Shown here piece after piece: positions 54,108 to 64,000 of a stretch of DNA of 64,000 nt (positions are counted from its first letter, which is position 1; each line of letters starts with the position of its first letter). Source of the DNA: Vanilla planifolia (taxonomy: Eukaryota > Streptophyta > Magnoliopsida > Asparagales > Orchidaceae); contig JAIUJO010000069.1 in the NCBI GenBank assembly GCA_023846275.1, positions 2,015,242 to 2,079,241 on the forward strand, written 5' to 3'. The position numbers and the translations under genes were made by a program. The notes under the pieces were generated by a model. The model was given only the letters and a program-made list of their open reading frames with translations, was not told where the DNA came from and made no database searches.

Positions 54108-54927
54108 CCCTCGCGAAATACATCGATTAGGGTTCATTCGACCGACCGATAGAGAGAGGAAGTTTTCCGGTGTACGGCGCGTGATTCCGGCGGCCTGGCA
54201 AGGGGCTTTTTGTGCCTGAAGATTCACGGGACCGAGGAGAGTCGATTGACACCGGGTTCGTTCGGTGAGGAGCTGCGGCGAGCTGCGGACGAGGTTCACC
54301 GTCGCCGGCGTCTTTGAGGTAGGAAATTCAGTTTAAATTTCGTTAATTAGCGAATGGAAAATATGGATTACTTTGCAATTAACTACCAGAACATGTGAAT
54401 TGTGTTTTTCTGAAAGTGATTAATGCAAATTATTGATTTTAGCATTTTAGGGTTTTCGGAAAAATTATACCCGTCAAATTGGAAATTTTACCGAGAAATT
54501 GATGATTCTATTATGGGCTTTAACCATGTTAAGATTGTATCAAATGCTAAAAATTGTTTAATTTCATAGATTGTTTGTTTAATTTCATAAATTGTTAAAT
54601 GAGGATCAGATGAAAACTTCGGCGGGAATTTTGATTGAATCTTAGAAATTAGTGGCATTATTGACAAATTAGGATAGTATGAACATCGGATTTTGCTTCT
54701 CCTTGATCTCGGTCGCCAAAAATCGACGGGGAAAACGGAATTTCCCGGAGGAATCGTCGGCTAGGTTTTTGCGGGCGTTAGACCGAGGAAGGAGAAGGGT
54801 TTAGATAATTACAAATTTAATTAAGTAATTAATGGTATTTACGCGATTTTATTAGTAATTAAAATAAATCCAATTAACGGATTAATAAGAAATTGATTCG
54901 GCGGTGTCGCGGTTCAGCGCGAGAGTT

Positions 54928-55101
54928 CCGAACCGGCAGCGAAAACCGGTTCAGCGGGATTCGGCACGGACGAACGGCGCGAAAGCCGAACCGGCAGCGA
55001 AAACCGGTTCAGCGGGATTCGGCGCCGACGAACGGCGCGAAAGCCGAACCGGCAGCGAAAACCGGCTCAGCGGGAGTCGGCGCGGACGAACGGCGAGGCG
55101 C
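54928..55101 (+). repeat. 58-bp minisatellite, three copies, inside solo LTR
   Basis: Units start at 54,928, 54,986 and 55,044 with exactly 58-bp spacing, each carrying CCGAACCGGCAGCGAAAACC and a GACGAACGGCG segment. A partial unit precedes the first. The units differ at few bases. Downstream, to about 55,270, a looser TTCGGAAATT-type repeat follows. Confidence 0.92.
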
Positions 55102-56688
55102 GAGAAGCGGAAGGAAAATTCGGAAATTTATTATTAATCCAAATTTTCGGAAATAAAAAGGATATGCGAAAAATTTAATTCGGAAATTAATCCGAATTTT
55201 CGGAAAAAGGATATATGTGGAATTTAAATTTTATTCGGAAATTTATTCCGAATTTCGGAAAATGGATAAAGGGCGGAAATTGAAATTGGGATTTAAAAAC
55301 TTCCTGAAATGGGGAAAATGTTATCAGTGATGACAGTACAGTTGAAACAGTTAGACAAAGGTATGGTACATGAATGCTACCAGAACAGTCAGTAATTGAC
55401 AGTTGTGTTGCCTTGATGGCAACGGCATGGATTGAGTCAGTTTACTCAGTGTGGGCATATTTTATGGATTGGCATACTGGACCGGACTACTATAGACCCT
55501 ATATGATGTTTTATGGTAGTTGTGGTAGGTAATTGTGCGGTTCAGACTTAGCTTCCACAGTATACATGTGGACTGGTATGCGCCTTGTCGTACCTGGACA
55601 TATGTTGCCGAATCTTAGAGTTAGAGAATTGACAATGACTGTAGGGGCGTGAGCTTCTAAGGAAGTTGTTGGTAGAGGACTCATTGGGACGGTGGCTGAG
55701 TCGATCTCTCCTGGTCCATGTGTGTAGGCCTGCGCGCCTTAGGGTGGCAGGGGTGTCTCACATTGGCTAGAGATTTTGTGACTGGATCTGTCTATAGTCT
55801 CGAGGAGATCGATTGACGAGAGACGCTGCGGTGTCGGGTGCTTACGCGCCATGCGTGTTTCGAGATGGGCGTTCCCACTGGCACGCTACTTGGAAGCCCA
55901 GAGGAGAGCTACTCTGGTGTGACTGAGGGTGACAGTGGTTGGTCGGAGTCTGGGACTGAGAGTGCCTATCCACCATATATTGTTATGCTGTATTCTTATA
56001 TTCTTGCTATTATCCTTTTCTTGCATGTGAGTTTTACTAGCTGTCTTTCCTACTGGGCGTAGCTCATTTCCGTATTATATACTTTCAATGGCTCAGCAGA
56101 TTTGACGCTACCAGATTAGGTGGGATCGTGGTTAGCAGGCTTGTGGAGGATATCTGATCGGTGATTATCTGAGAAATTCTGGTTAGTTAATTGTTGCTGT
56201 TAGATGTTGTCAGTGAGACTGTTATTCTCATATGTCAGTTATTATGTGAGGGTGATTCTGACTTATGTATCTGGTTGGACAATATTGTACTTGTTGGACT
56301 TGGATCTTAGTCTTGTGATGTATTTCCTTTCATTGTTTACTTTATTGTCTTGGTGGTATAGTGTGTGGAGTGTCATATTTTATCTGTGGATGTTATGTAT
56401 TTTCTTTTGATGGTGAGGTCATTACATGACTATGGAACTTACCTTGGGGGTTCAGACTTCTATTAGATCGGTTCTCCTATTGGTATGAGATAGGAGTATT
56501 GGGTCTAGTAGGAGTAACATTGCGCGAGTCCATCTGTTAATTCAGGAGTCATGAATTCTGAGTTGACGGTGTACCCGGGAGATGGGATCCACATTGTTAA
56601 GGGAAGTAGGTGTGTAATGATGTGTTATATCCTATGTTTTTTGTAGGCTACTCAGGTTGGTATGGGACGATCTGAGCTGTCTATATGC

Positions 56689-56703
56689 AAAAAAAAAAAA
56701 AAA
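56689..56703 (+). repeat. A15 run near the 3' end of the solo LTR
   Basis: Fifteen A in a row end about 42 bp before the terminal CA. It is unlikely to be a LINE or SINE tail, because the LTR end and target duplication lie beyond it. Confidence 0.85.
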
Positions 56704-56745
56704 TATATGCCAAAAATCAGCCTAGGAAAATATTGGGGGGTAACA

Positions 56746-56750
56746 GAAAA
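56746..56750. repeat. Right target-site duplication, GAAAA
   Basis: It is an exact match to 53,671-53,675 and marks the right edge of the solo LTR, after which the interrupted purine block resumes. Confidence 0.85.
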
Positions 56751-57434
56751 ATTGATAGGAAAATAATAATAAAGAGTGATGAGAGATGATTTAACGAAGA
56801 GAAAAAAATAATGAACAAAAAAGAGATAAGAAAGAGAAATCAGAAAGTAGAGATGGAAAGTAAAAAAGAAAGGCCAAGAAGAACGTACAAAGATAAAGAA
56901 TCAAGTGACCAATAAGAGAATGATAAAAAGAGCGAGAAGAAAGTGAGAGAATTTTAAAGTAATTGAGATAAAGAGAAAAAAGTAAGAGAAAAAATTAAAT
57001 AAAAGTAAAACTATAATAATTAAAATTTATATATTATCTTTTGTTGATATATCACATATGTTAAAAATAAATAATATTTAAAATTAATTATTTAATTTTA
57101 AATTTTTAATAATTCATAATACATAATTAATATATTTAAAAAAAATTTACACATAGTATATATACTATTAAAAACATAAATTAATTGTATTTTATTATGT
57201 TTTTATAAGTATTTTTCTTAATATTAAACTATATTAAAGTTCTTTTATTACATCATATGTTGTGTAATATTTTTTTTACATGAAATTGAAAAAAATGTTA
57301 TAACGGTATTATTAATAATTAATTTCAAAAATGATATTTATAAACTGTATTTAGTAATCATTTAATTTTTAAAATTAACATGTTTTTAAAAAATATTATC
57401 ATTCATTAGAAAAGTAAATGATGTGAAAAACTAT

Positions 57435-57543
57435 ATGGAACAACAATCTCAAGATTCACCCATCACAAGACTTCTCTCAACAAAGAAAGTTTAACATTGG
57501 TGTATTGATGAGACCATTGTTGAAATACAAGTGTAGTCACATA
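57435..57543 (-). pseudogene. 5S rRNA pseudogene C (weakest copy)
   Basis: It is found by position in the repeat unit and by partial matches: GATTCACCCATCACAAGACT, a TTTAACATTGGTGTATTGATG segment corresponding to the TTAACTTCGGAGTTCTGATG of the consensus reverse complement, and AAGTGTAGTCAC at the 5' end. It is the most diverged copy. The flanking CATTAGAAAA lead supports the call. Confidence 0.65.
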
Positions 57544-58156
57544 TGAACGCAGCAGAAAACATAATATTTTCTAATAACAATATTTTATTTATATAATATT
57601 TTTAAAATTAACAAAAATTATTTATTTTTAAGATTTAGACATTAATACATGATTTTGTTTTCTTATTCTATCATTCTTTTAAAAAAATTACATAAAAATT
57701 CTAAATAATAAAATATTTATTTTCAAAAATATTATATATTAAAATATTATATACGAGGGATTTCTTAAACTTTGTTAATTGATGTGCAAAAAAAAGATAA
57801 TGGAGAAAGAGAACTATTTCAAAAGAGAAAGAAAAGTTATAGATTGATAAGAGCAAGGTAAAGAAGAAAATAATAATATAAAGAGCTAAGAGATTGTTTA
57901 ATGAAGAGAAAAAAAAGAAGGAACCTAAAAGTGATAGAGAGAATAAATAAAAAGGTAAAATAGTGAGAGAAATAAGAAAGTAGAGAATGATAGAAGTGAG
58001 AGAGAAGTTAAGAAGAATATAAGGACATCGAGAATGAGGACACAAATAAGAAAATAATAATAAGAGAGAAAGGAAAGTGAGAGAATATTTAAGATATTTA
58101 GATAAAGAAAAAAATAAGAAAAATATTTTAATAATGGTTACATTTAATTTTAAAAC

Positions 58157-58255
58157 TTAATCATATAATATTTTTATTAATTTTAAAAATTAATCATATA
58201 AAATCTTTATTAATTTTATACATTAATCATATAAAATCATTATTAATTTTAAAAT
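58157..58255. repeat. 33-bp tandem repeat, three copies, in 5S spacer
   Basis: Units start at 58,157, 58,190 and 58,223, each with TTAATCATATAA and TTATTAATTTTA segments. This expansion is private to the spacer between copies C and D. Confidence 0.88.
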
Positions 58256-58802
58256 ATAAACTATTTGAGATTTATTGTTATTTTTGAATATTTTAAATAA
58301 TTGAAGAATATTTTATGATAAATTTAATATTATTTTATTCATACATAAAAATAAAAAATTAGTTAAATAATAAATAAAATAATTATTCTAATATATTATC
58401 TTTTTTGGTCACAATATAGATAATAAATATAAATATTATTTATGATTAATGAAATTATTTTAGATTTCTTATGTTTATAAGTAATATTCCTTTATTTAAA
58501 AAATCTATGCAGACCTTACGTGGACTATGATAAACATAAATTAATTTAGATTTTTTAAAATTGATAGATGTTTTTTTGCATAAAATAAAACAAAATTAAG
58601 GTTATTATTTTATTAAATCAAACAACACATCATATTTATAATTATATGAAATTCATCATAAGATTATAGAGGTTTTTTTAAACATTAATTACTAAAATGT
58701 TAATTGTAAATTATCTTATTTTTAATAATTTAATTTTTTAGTGTTAACATGTTACTAAAATTAACTATCACTCATTAGAAAAAAGAATGCCACAACAAAT
58801 AT

Positions 58803-58915
58803 GTGCAACATGATGACTTCTTAAGAGGCCACCAATCCCAAAAGCACTCTTACCTTAAAATGCTTACTTTGGAGTTCTAATGAGTTTTAGTGCTATAATA
58901 TTGTTGTGTTCACAC
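58803..58915 (-). pseudogene. 5S rRNA pseudogene D
   Basis: It is a clear match along the whole 5S length: GTGCAACATGATGACTTCTT at the 3' end, CTTTGGAGTTCTAATGAG in the middle, TTTTAGTGCTATAATATTGT and TTCACAC at the 5' end. Former CpG positions are TG or CA (ACACGAGGAC has become ACATGATGAC). At 113 bp with an intact frame of similarity, it anchors the 5S identification. Confidence 0.9.
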
Positions 58916-59942
58916 ATGCATGATACAAATTATCATAATTTTGTGATTATTATCATTCTAACAATGAATTATTTCTAAAATAATGTAAATTATCAAGTAT
59001 ATACTGTTTTTGAAAATAATTATGTTTATCATATATGTGTCGATATATATACAAGTATCGATATTTTATTTATGTAAAATTAATAAAAATACTAAGTGAT
59101 CTACTATTTTCAAAAATGTTGACAATAATACGTAATATTTTCTTTCAATACATTATCATTCTTAGAAAATAAAAAATTAAGTTACTTAAAAAAAATAAAT
59201 AACAAAATATATGATTATCATGAATATTATATATTAAACTATATAATATAATTGATTTCATTAATATTGTTAATTAATGGACATAAAAAAGATAATAAAT
59301 ATAGAAATAACTATTATGTAGGATTGAGATATAGGTGACATTATTGAATTAAGGAGACAACAAAAATAAGAACATATAAGGGATGGAGAGAAAATATAAA
59401 ATAGTGGAAGGGAGAGAAATAAGAAATTAAAGAAGGACAAAGGAGACCGAGAGCAAAGAAGAATATTAGGAAGCGGAGGATGAAGAGACAAAATAGAATG
59501 ATAATAATAGAAAAAAATAAGTGATTTCATATTTAAAAATTAAAAAAAATTATTAAATAATAAATAATATAATTATTCTAATACATTATCTCTATTTAAT
59601 ATAAATAGATAAAGAGTATACATAATATTTATGATTAAAAAATAATTTTAGATTTTATATTTTTTATAAGATAATATTACTTATTTAAAAAATCTATATA
59701 TAGAATATATAATACTATACAATTAAATTAAATCAAATTTGTTATAATTAATATATGTTATTTTTGTTAATGGTAAAGAAAATTAAAGTTATTATTTTAT
59801 TATATCGCATAATGTGTCATATTTATTATTATATAAGTTTGATAACAATATTACAAAGTTTTTGTTAAATATAAATTACTAATATTAACAAGTTATTAAT
59901 ATTAAATCTCACAATTAGAAAAAGGAATGCTAACAAAAATAT

Positions 59943-60055
59943 ATGCAACGTAAGGTCTTCTTAAAAGGCCACCCATCCAATAGTGCTCTTGCCGAAGAAT
60001 GGTTATTATTTGGAGTTCTAATTAGATTAATACTACAATATTGGTGTGGTCAAAC
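59943..60055 (-). pseudogene. 5S rRNA pseudogene E
   Basis: The match includes ATGCAACG, GGCCACCCATCC (box C on the gene strand, one change), GCTCTTGCCGAAGAATGGTT and TTTGGAGTTCTAATTAGATT. It lies about 1,140 bp from copy D. No further 5S copy was found to its right before the window ends, although spacer modules continue. Confidence 0.87.
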
Positions 60056-60968
60056 ATACAAACAAAAGATAAATTGTCATAGTTGTGTCTCTATTGTCTA
60101 AAAATAATGTGAGTTATAAAGTATAGCACTTTATGAAATATTATGCTAATCAAATATCTATTGCTATTTATACATACGAATTTTTTTCTATATGCTATCA
60201 TTCTTATAAAACTAAAATTAATTACGTAAAAAGTAAAAATAATAAATTTAAAATTTGAAATGTGCATAGAAAGGAAAAAATATCATAGTTGTCTAATTAT
60301 TTTTTTGATGGAAATGAAACATTGCAAAAATTTCCTAAATTATTAAGTCTATAGACTTTTAAAAAAATTATGCTTCTCATATATTTCATAATATAATAGA
60401 ACTATTGTTTTATTAAACTAAATTTATAAATAATTACATAAACTATTGTTTTCAAAAAAGTTGACAATTTGAACTAAAATTGTTTTTCATTATGTTAGCT
60501 TTCATATAAATAAAAAATTAATTTACCTATAAATAATCATACTAAATTATGTATGTCATATATTTTAATATATTATTCTAAATTATGCATAAGATTTCTT
60601 AATATTCTTAATACATGGCTGAAAAAATGGTAATAGGGTGAGAGTTGGTTATTCTATAAGATAGATGAAGTCCTTGATTGATAAGAGCAAATTAGAGAGG
60701 AAAATAATACTATTAGAAGATGAGAGATGATTTAATGAACAAGAAAATTAAAGAGAGAACATAAATAAGATAGAGAGAATGAATAAATTTGTGAAAGTGA
60801 AAGATGAGGAAGTAGAGAAGGATAGAAGAGTGAGAGATGCTAAGAATAATAAAAGGATGTAGAGAATAATAACACAAGAAAAAGAGTGATAATAAGAGAG
60901 AGAAGAAAGTGAGAGGATGTCTGAAAGGGGAATATATGAGAAAAATAATTTAATAAAAATTAATCATT

Positions 60969-61990
60969 CAAAACAAGCTTGTGGCCACAATGAACCTCAA
61001 GGGTTCAATGGTAATTACTTCTAAATGAGGTTTCGTACAAAATCAAATCAAAATACCCAATTTTTAATTTGAATAAGTGCTTACACATTCGTTTAGATGA
61101 CAAAATCACAAGTAACTCGCTTATTGATAGGTTGGATGATTAGTTCTCGAACCAAGCAAGGGCCAAACAACCAAGTTAATGGGCACCGTTCGATAATGCA
61201 ATTCCATGATTGAATGTCCCTCGCCATATTTTATCTTTCAAATTGTTAATTCTTTCGGTCATCCGATCACACTACACCATGATTGCACAATTCGTATTTC
61301 TTCTATTAGCGAAGTTAACTCTTATCATCGATCATGAATTTGATCTAATGGACTAGATCAATTTCATATTTATAAAGTTATAGATTCTATGCATCTGTCC
61401 AATTAGTTTCACTTTCAAATGGTCCCAGAGCATTCTAATCTAACTGCTACTATGCAACAGCTATTTGGCAATTATTTTGAGCCATTGGAGGCTTTTATTT
61501 ATTTAATTTCTTATTAAAATACTACAAAAGCTACAAAAATTATAATGATTAAATTTTGTGTTTTGGTAAGTACTTTTAGCCTATACAAATTGCATATAAA
61601 TTTGAAAATTGTGTAGAAAATAAAAAAAAATTTTATGTGATCCCAATGAAAAAATTAAAGCAGATAGTGGCTTGTTTTTGTCATTATTTTCTTATTATAC
61701 TATGCCATTCTTTCGTTAAACTCCTAAAATTCTTTTACTTCTCCAATAAGATATGTTATTTATTTTTCTTGATATTTAATTCTTTTAATTAAGATACTTA
61801 TGCCTCTTTAATATTTTTTGAAAGCAAGGATTTTTGTTATATTGATCTAGATTTTTATCAATGATTGTTTTTCTTTTTTCCTATTTTATTTAATTGCAAG
61901 ATCGTAGTACTTTGTCTCATTTGTCTCTTTGTTGTGAGGGTTTTTCCAACCCATTTTTTCATAAAAACCTTTCATTGTTTTGGGTTTAAG
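60969..61990. other. Unassigned insert in the 5S array
   Basis: The spacer text stops after ATTAATCATT and is replaced by less AT-rich sequence (CAAGCTTGTGGCCACAATGA...) unlike any other part of the window. Array-type spacer appears again to the right, with a purine block at 62.69-62.80 kb. Ends, target duplication and family were not found. A GGTTCGAGAAC box on the minus strand (about 61,146-61,156) faintly resembles a tRNA B box, too little to call a SINE. Confidence 0.4.
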
Positions 61991-62161
61991 TGGTTTTTTC
62001 TTATGTTAATATTAATATTATAATATTTTAAATATAACTATATAACAACATATATGGCATATGAGATGATAAAATAAATTAAGAACTTTAATATAATATA
62101 ATATATAGTTGGATAACATATATCAGTTATAATAAAATAGATTTACTTTATGTTTATAATG

Positions 62162-62186
62162 TATATATATATATGCATATATATAT
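62162..62186. repeat. TA-rich simple repeat
   Basis: An imperfect (TA)n run interrupted by GC lies in AT-rich DNA right of the unassigned insert. Confidence 0.85.
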
Positions 62187-62960
62187 TTCATTTATAAAAC
62201 TTTCTAAATATAATAATATTATATTACATAATATTTGAAATATAAATTTATACCATTAATATTATATATTAAATACATTTATTATAGATATCATATCATA
62301 TCAAGATATTATATTAGAATAATTATATTATTTGTTAATTTATCTTTCATTTTAACTATCAATAAATTAATATTCAATTAATAATAAAATACTCATCAAT
62401 ATTAGTTATACCTTAAAATAATGATGATCCTCAAAAAAATTTTATATTTTATTGTAACTAGATATTTTATATGATTAAATTGTTATATTTAAAAAATTTT
62501 ATAGCTTTAATTATTATGATTTAAAGTTTAATTATTTATTTATCTTTTGTGCCATTGTCTATATTTGAAAAAAAATAATTAGTGTAATATTTTATTAAGT
62601 TGCTATAAATAATTATTTATCATAAATATTATATTATAAACTATGCAACACGAGACATTTCTTAAATATTCTTAATTAATGATATAAGAAAGTGATAATT
62701 AAGATAAAGATAATGATTTGTCAAAAGAGAGATAAAGTAATGGATTTATAAGAGCAAACAGAGCGGAAAATAATAATAGACTATGATGAGAGATAATAAA
62801 AACATAAGTTAAACCTTAAAAATTAAAATTTCAAAATTTATTAAATATAATAAGCTAATCATATATATGAAATTTAATAATAATAAAAGTTAAATATATA
62901 ATATAATTGTTCTAAGATATTATCTTTTTATTATTTAAAATAGAAATAACTTATATTACA

Positions 62961-64000
62961 TTATTTCATTTCATTCCAATACCATAAAAACATTTTTATG
63001 TGGTATAATAAAATTTCTAATTTTAATTATTCTTTTAATTTAATTTATTTAGTTTTTTGCATCATAATAATATAACTTAAAGTTTTTTCAAATTTTTCTT
63101 ATAAAACAAAAATGAAATATTTTAGAACACTAAAGATTTATTTGTAATTAGCAAAAATATATTATTTTTGTTATTTAAATAAAAAATTTGAAATTCAAAT
63201 AAACATTTTATATAACTATAAATATAACAAATAGTTTGAGTAATTAAAAATATTAAATATTAATGTATGTACAAAAATTGTTAAAAGTTACACTCTAAGC
63301 AATTCTACAATATGTTATTATAGATAAATAATCCATTTAGGAAAGAAATAAAAATGAATCTTATAAATAAAATTTTAAATTAATTTGAATTATGAAACAA
63401 AAAATAACTTACCTTCCAAGAAAGAGGCACATAAAAAGGAAATAAGGATAATAAAAAAGTTTTAAAATTAAAAAATCACAAAGACTATTGAATAGCATAA
63501 TTGTGAAAGAGAAATTACATAAATAGTAATTTGTCTTACCATTTCAAAAATTGTAAGAATGCCTTGGAAAAATTATTTTGAGGGTGAATTGTAATAATGA
63601 AATGTATTCTTCGATTTAAATAAAAAAAATATTTACAAAATAAAAAATAAAATAATAAAAATGAAAATTCTTGCTTGATAGTAGTGAAACCCATAGTTAA
63701 GTAATGCGATAAGACAAAAGCCATCTCACATGTCCATAGGCCTTCTCCACATCCATCTTATTAAAATTTTAGGTTTGGTGAATGTATCAATCTTATAAAT
63801 TTCTATTCTACTTAACTACTTATTATACACATTTTAGGTAATGTTTTAAGTTTTCTATTAGATTTATTTTTAACTTTTTCCTATACATATGTGAGTTATG
63901 CACATTATTTCTAAAGTTTTACACATTCTTTTGGTGTAATTATTTTTTAAAATATTTTAAATTCTTTAAAAGTTTATGAAAATAATAAGATGCCATTTGT
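62961..64000. other. AT-rich gene-free right end
   Basis: No 5S unit, retroelement text or gene was recognised. The 62-codon minus-strand frame at 63,536-63,724 is low-complexity and aromatic-rich, as expected by chance. Confidence 0.45.

Larger units (their letters stand above)
53676..56745 (+). mobile_element. Solo LTR, long and CpG-rich, probably Ty3/gypsy
   Basis: The 3,070-bp unit begins TGTTATACCC, ends GGGTAACA, has TGTTA/TAACA ends, and is flanked by GAAAA. I find no second copy of its ends inside, no primer site and no coding domains, so it is best read as one LTR left after LTR-LTR recombination. A TATA box and CpG-rich leader at about 54.1-54.3 kb look like an LTR promoter. Length and the TGTTA...ACCC start resemble chromovirus (Tekay/Del-type) LTRs, but that assignment is inference. 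The 87- and 77-codon frames at about 54.9-55.15 kb are products of the minisatellite, not genes. Orientation is taken from the TATA box and the end order. Confidence 0.78.
51340..62960 (-). repeat. Decayed tandem array of 5S rDNA-like units
   Basis: A unit of about 1.14-1.37 kb recurs in one orientation. In plus-strand order each has a 5S-like segment on the minus strand and an AT spacer with a TTTCAATACATTATCATTCTT-like phrase. Then come a TTGTTAATTAATGGACATAA-like phrase, a purine block of GAGA/GAAA text, another AT spacer with a TTATTTTATTATATCAT-like phrase, and a conserved CATTAGAAAAAGGAATGC-like lead into the next 5S. Purine blocks lie at about 51.56-51.89, 53.62-53.67 joined to 56.75-56.99, 57.79-58.11, 59.28-59.53, 60.62-60.95 and 62.69-62.80 kb. 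Start-to-start 5S distances are about 732, 1,238 (solo LTR removed), 1,368 and 1,140 bp. Spacers keep only partial identity, so the array is old and no longer homogenised. Confidence 0.8.

Noticed and set aside
54893-55156. 87- and 77-codon Arg/Gly/Ala-rich frames
   Set aside because: They are produced by the 58-bp minisatellite inside the solo LTR and are not separate genes.
56204-56410. 68-codon Leu/Tyr/Trp-rich frame in the solo LTR
   Set aside because: It is a short frame within an LTR with no domain or partner; treated as incidental.
56689-56703. A15 run as a LINE, SINE or processed-gene tail
   Set aside because: It lies within the solo LTR, whose terminal CA and target duplication follow it.
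52390-60055. Cassandra-type TRIM elements, which carry 5S sequence in their LTRs
   Set aside because: No primer site, polypurine tract or short direct LTR pair surrounds the 5S segments. They recur every 1.1-1.4 kb with homologous spacers, which fits a tandem array better.
61146-61156. GGTTCGAGAAC on the minus strand as a tRNA-derived SINE B box
   Set aside because: No A box at proper spacing and no A-rich tail or target duplication were found.
62645-62665. GCAACACGAGACATTTC resembles the 3' end of 5S rRNA in reverse complement
   Set aside because: It aligns with the spacer phrase before TTAATTAATG in other units and no 5S text follows, so it is spacer.
1-64000. CRISPR arrays, bacterial operons and organelle DNA inserts
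   Set aside because: No regularly spaced short repeats with unique spacers, no operon-like gene runs, and no recognisable plastid or mitochondrial genes were seen. The sequence is plant nuclear in character.

Overview
The window looks like repeat-rich, gene-poor heterochromatin from a flowering plant. The evidence is very AT-rich DNA, SIRE-type Ty1/copia retroelements primed by initiator tRNA-Met, a solo LTR with a plant-style CpG-rich interior, and relics of a plant-type 5S ribosomal RNA array. I could not name the species and saw no intact host protein-coding gene. Almost every open frame over 60 codons is either part of a retroelement or a chance frame in AT-rich DNA.

Layout: (1) About 0.1-5.4 kb is an old duplicated segment, with its partner at 12.69-17.69 kb continuing at 32.955-33.83 kb. 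(2) 5.4-12.69 kb is AT-rich, A-skewed DNA with only simple repeats. (3) 17,690-32,954 is a Ty1/copia (SIRE-like) element in tandem form, LTR-internal-LTR-internal-LTR, with one 5-bp target duplication (AAACC) around the whole block. It is young (outer LTRs under about 2 % different by eye), and both internal regions are broken. The partner segment near 4.46-4.48 kb preserves the equivalent empty site. (4) 33.84-39.02 kb holds a much older, heavily decayed SIRE-like copia relic on the minus strand, flanked by diverged direct repeats that are probably its LTRs. (5) 39.0-51.3 kb is AT-rich DNA without recognisable genes. (6) About 51.34-62.96 kb is a decayed tandem array whose 1.1-1.4 kb unit carries a minus-strand 5S rRNA pseudogene, a purine-rich (GAGA/GAAA) block and AT-rich spacer. 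I find five 5S copies. A 3,070-bp solo LTR with an exact GAAAA target duplication sits in this array, and a roughly 1-kb unknown insert interrupts its right part. (7) 62.96-64.0 kb is AT-rich with nothing recognised.

The elements do not form a pathway; they form a record of events. First came the segmental duplication and the old copia relic. The 5S array decayed, apparently by loss of CpG, and received an LTR element that later shrank to a solo LTR. Most recently a SIRE-like copia inserted and its internal region was duplicated. All alignments, counts and ages are by eye.
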